Below are positions 5,722 to 6,325 of a stretch of DNA of 6,325 nucleotides, piece after piece. Under the pieces are notes generated by a model. It did no database searches, had not been told where the DNA came from, and worked only from the letters and a program-made list of their open reading frames with translations. The position numbers were made by a program, and so were the translations under genes. Location of the stretch: NCBI GenBank assembly GCA_018821745.1, contig JAHJLU010000135.1, positions 1 through 6,325 of the forward strand, read 5' to 3'. How positions within the stretch are numbered: position 1 is the first letter of the stretch; the number at the start of each line of letters is the position of its first letter. This stretch comes from Myxococcota bacterium. Lineage in GTDB: Bacteria > Myxococcota_A > Polyangia > HGW-17.

Positions 5722-6325
5722 GGGATAAAAACCGCTCGTTGTTCTGGCATGAATGAACCGAGACCCTGAGATAATTGGCAAGGATCGGATGTCCTGAAAC
5801 CGAACGGACTGCCACCCCTGCTTCTGTAAGAAAATCATGCAACGCACCGCTGCGTTCGCCCAGGGTGAAGGGGATAAAATTTGTCTTTGTCCTGTGGGCT
5901 GAAACTCCCATGGAGAGGAGCGCATCCACCATGGCCTCCCGCTGGGAGACAAGTTCTTCGATGTACGGGGCGAACCTGTGGGCCCCTCGAACAACCTCGA
6001 GAACCGCCCGCTGTATGAGCAACGAGAGGTTGAAGGCGGTCATGGTTTTTTTCACCTGCAATGCGGTTCGGGGCTGGGCCAGGAGGTAACCGAACCGCAA
6101 CCCCGCCGCGCCAAAAGCCTTGGAAAAGCTCCTGATAATTAACAGGTTTTCATGCCGGGCGATGGCTCCGGCCAGGGTCTCGCCGGAGAACTCGAAGTAT
6201 GTCTCATCCACCACCACGGGGACGGTTGCACGGGAGACTACATAGAGGAGCTTTTCCGGATCAAAGCAGTTCCCCGTGGGATTGTTTGGGTTGCAAAGGA
6301 TCGCCAGCCGACATCCCTCCCGGCG
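5696..6325 (-). CDS. hisC: Histidinol-phosphate aminotransferase, C-terminal part (cut by window edge)
   Basis: The last 209 residues of a fold-type I PLP aminotransferase. It is expected to transfer an amino group from glutamate to imidazole-acetol phosphate, giving histidinol phosphate in cytosolic histidine biosynthesis. Seen, numbered from the window edge: CNPNNPTG (11-18), the substrate/PLP-binding Asn loop; VVVDETYFEF (37-46) with PLP-contacting D40 and Y43; RSFSKAFGAAGLRFGY (65-80), where K69 forms the Schiff base; and NYLRVSV (184-190) with R187, the carboxylate/phosphate-binding arginine region. 'DETYFEFSGET' and 'FSKAFG.AGLR.GY' are typical of HisC. The usual 'VGT' after the arginine strand reads 'VHS', a small departure. 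The open frame continues past base 6325, so the N-terminal part is outside. No other his gene is visible. Alternatives within the family (CobD-like threonine-phosphate decarboxylase, aromatic aminotransferase) are less likely. Confidence 0.85.
   Translation of the reverse strand, partial: RREGCRLAILCNPNNPTGNCFDPEKLLYVVSRATVPVVVDETYFEFSGETLAGAIARHENLLIIRSFSKAFGAAGLRFGYLLAQPRTALQVKKTMTAFNLSLLIQRAVLEVVRGAHRFAPYIEELVSQREAMVDALLSMGVSAHRTKTNFIPFTLGERSGALHDFLTEAGVAVRSVSGHPILANYLRVSVHSCQNNERFLSLVKSFTQR

Overview
The window reads as a bacterial chromosome segment with moderately high G+C. The likely source is a deltaproteobacterial or Myxococcota/Bradymonadota-type lineage. The pointers are two lipoproteins with lipobox signal peptides, one carrying a cysteine-rich 'CxxxxDC' segment of the kind common in those groups, together with an HPr phosphocarrier and a bacterial-type HisC. 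The taxonomic call is inference only.

Bases 10-3628 (+ strand) hold a tight three-gene operon whose start codons overlap the preceding stop codons (ATGA at both junctions). The products are a UbiD-family decarboxylase, the large (AcnX/DUF521) subunit of a phosphomevalonate dehydratase, and a fusion of the small (AcnX swivel/DUF126) dehydratase subunit to isopentenyl phosphate kinase. Read together, these are the last three steps of the archaeal-type ('modified') mevalonate pathway: mevalonate 5-phosphate -> trans-anhydromevalonate 5-phosphate -> isopentenyl phosphate -> isopentenyl diphosphate. Finding this set in what looks like a bacterium, with the first and third enzymes partly fused, is the main result.

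Bases 3607-3876 (- strand) encode an HPr-like phosphocarrier whose 3' end overlaps the kinase 3' end tail to tail. A short divergent intergenic region with two neighbouring hairpin-forming inverted repeats separates HPr from a small unrecognised lipoprotein (3975-4544, +).

Bases 4613-5653 (- strand) encode a larger lipoprotein. It has a cysteine-rich N-terminal segment, a thioredoxin/DsbA-like domain without an evident CxxC, and a Lys/Pro-rich tail. A good sigma70-like promoter for it lies at the 3' end of the next gene upstream. Bases 5696-6325 (- strand) are the C-terminal 209 residues of histidinol-phosphate aminotransferase (HisC), cut by the window edge.

No RNA genes, CRISPR arrays, insertion sequences or convincing intrinsic terminators were seen. 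No gene-free stretch exceeds 300 bases.
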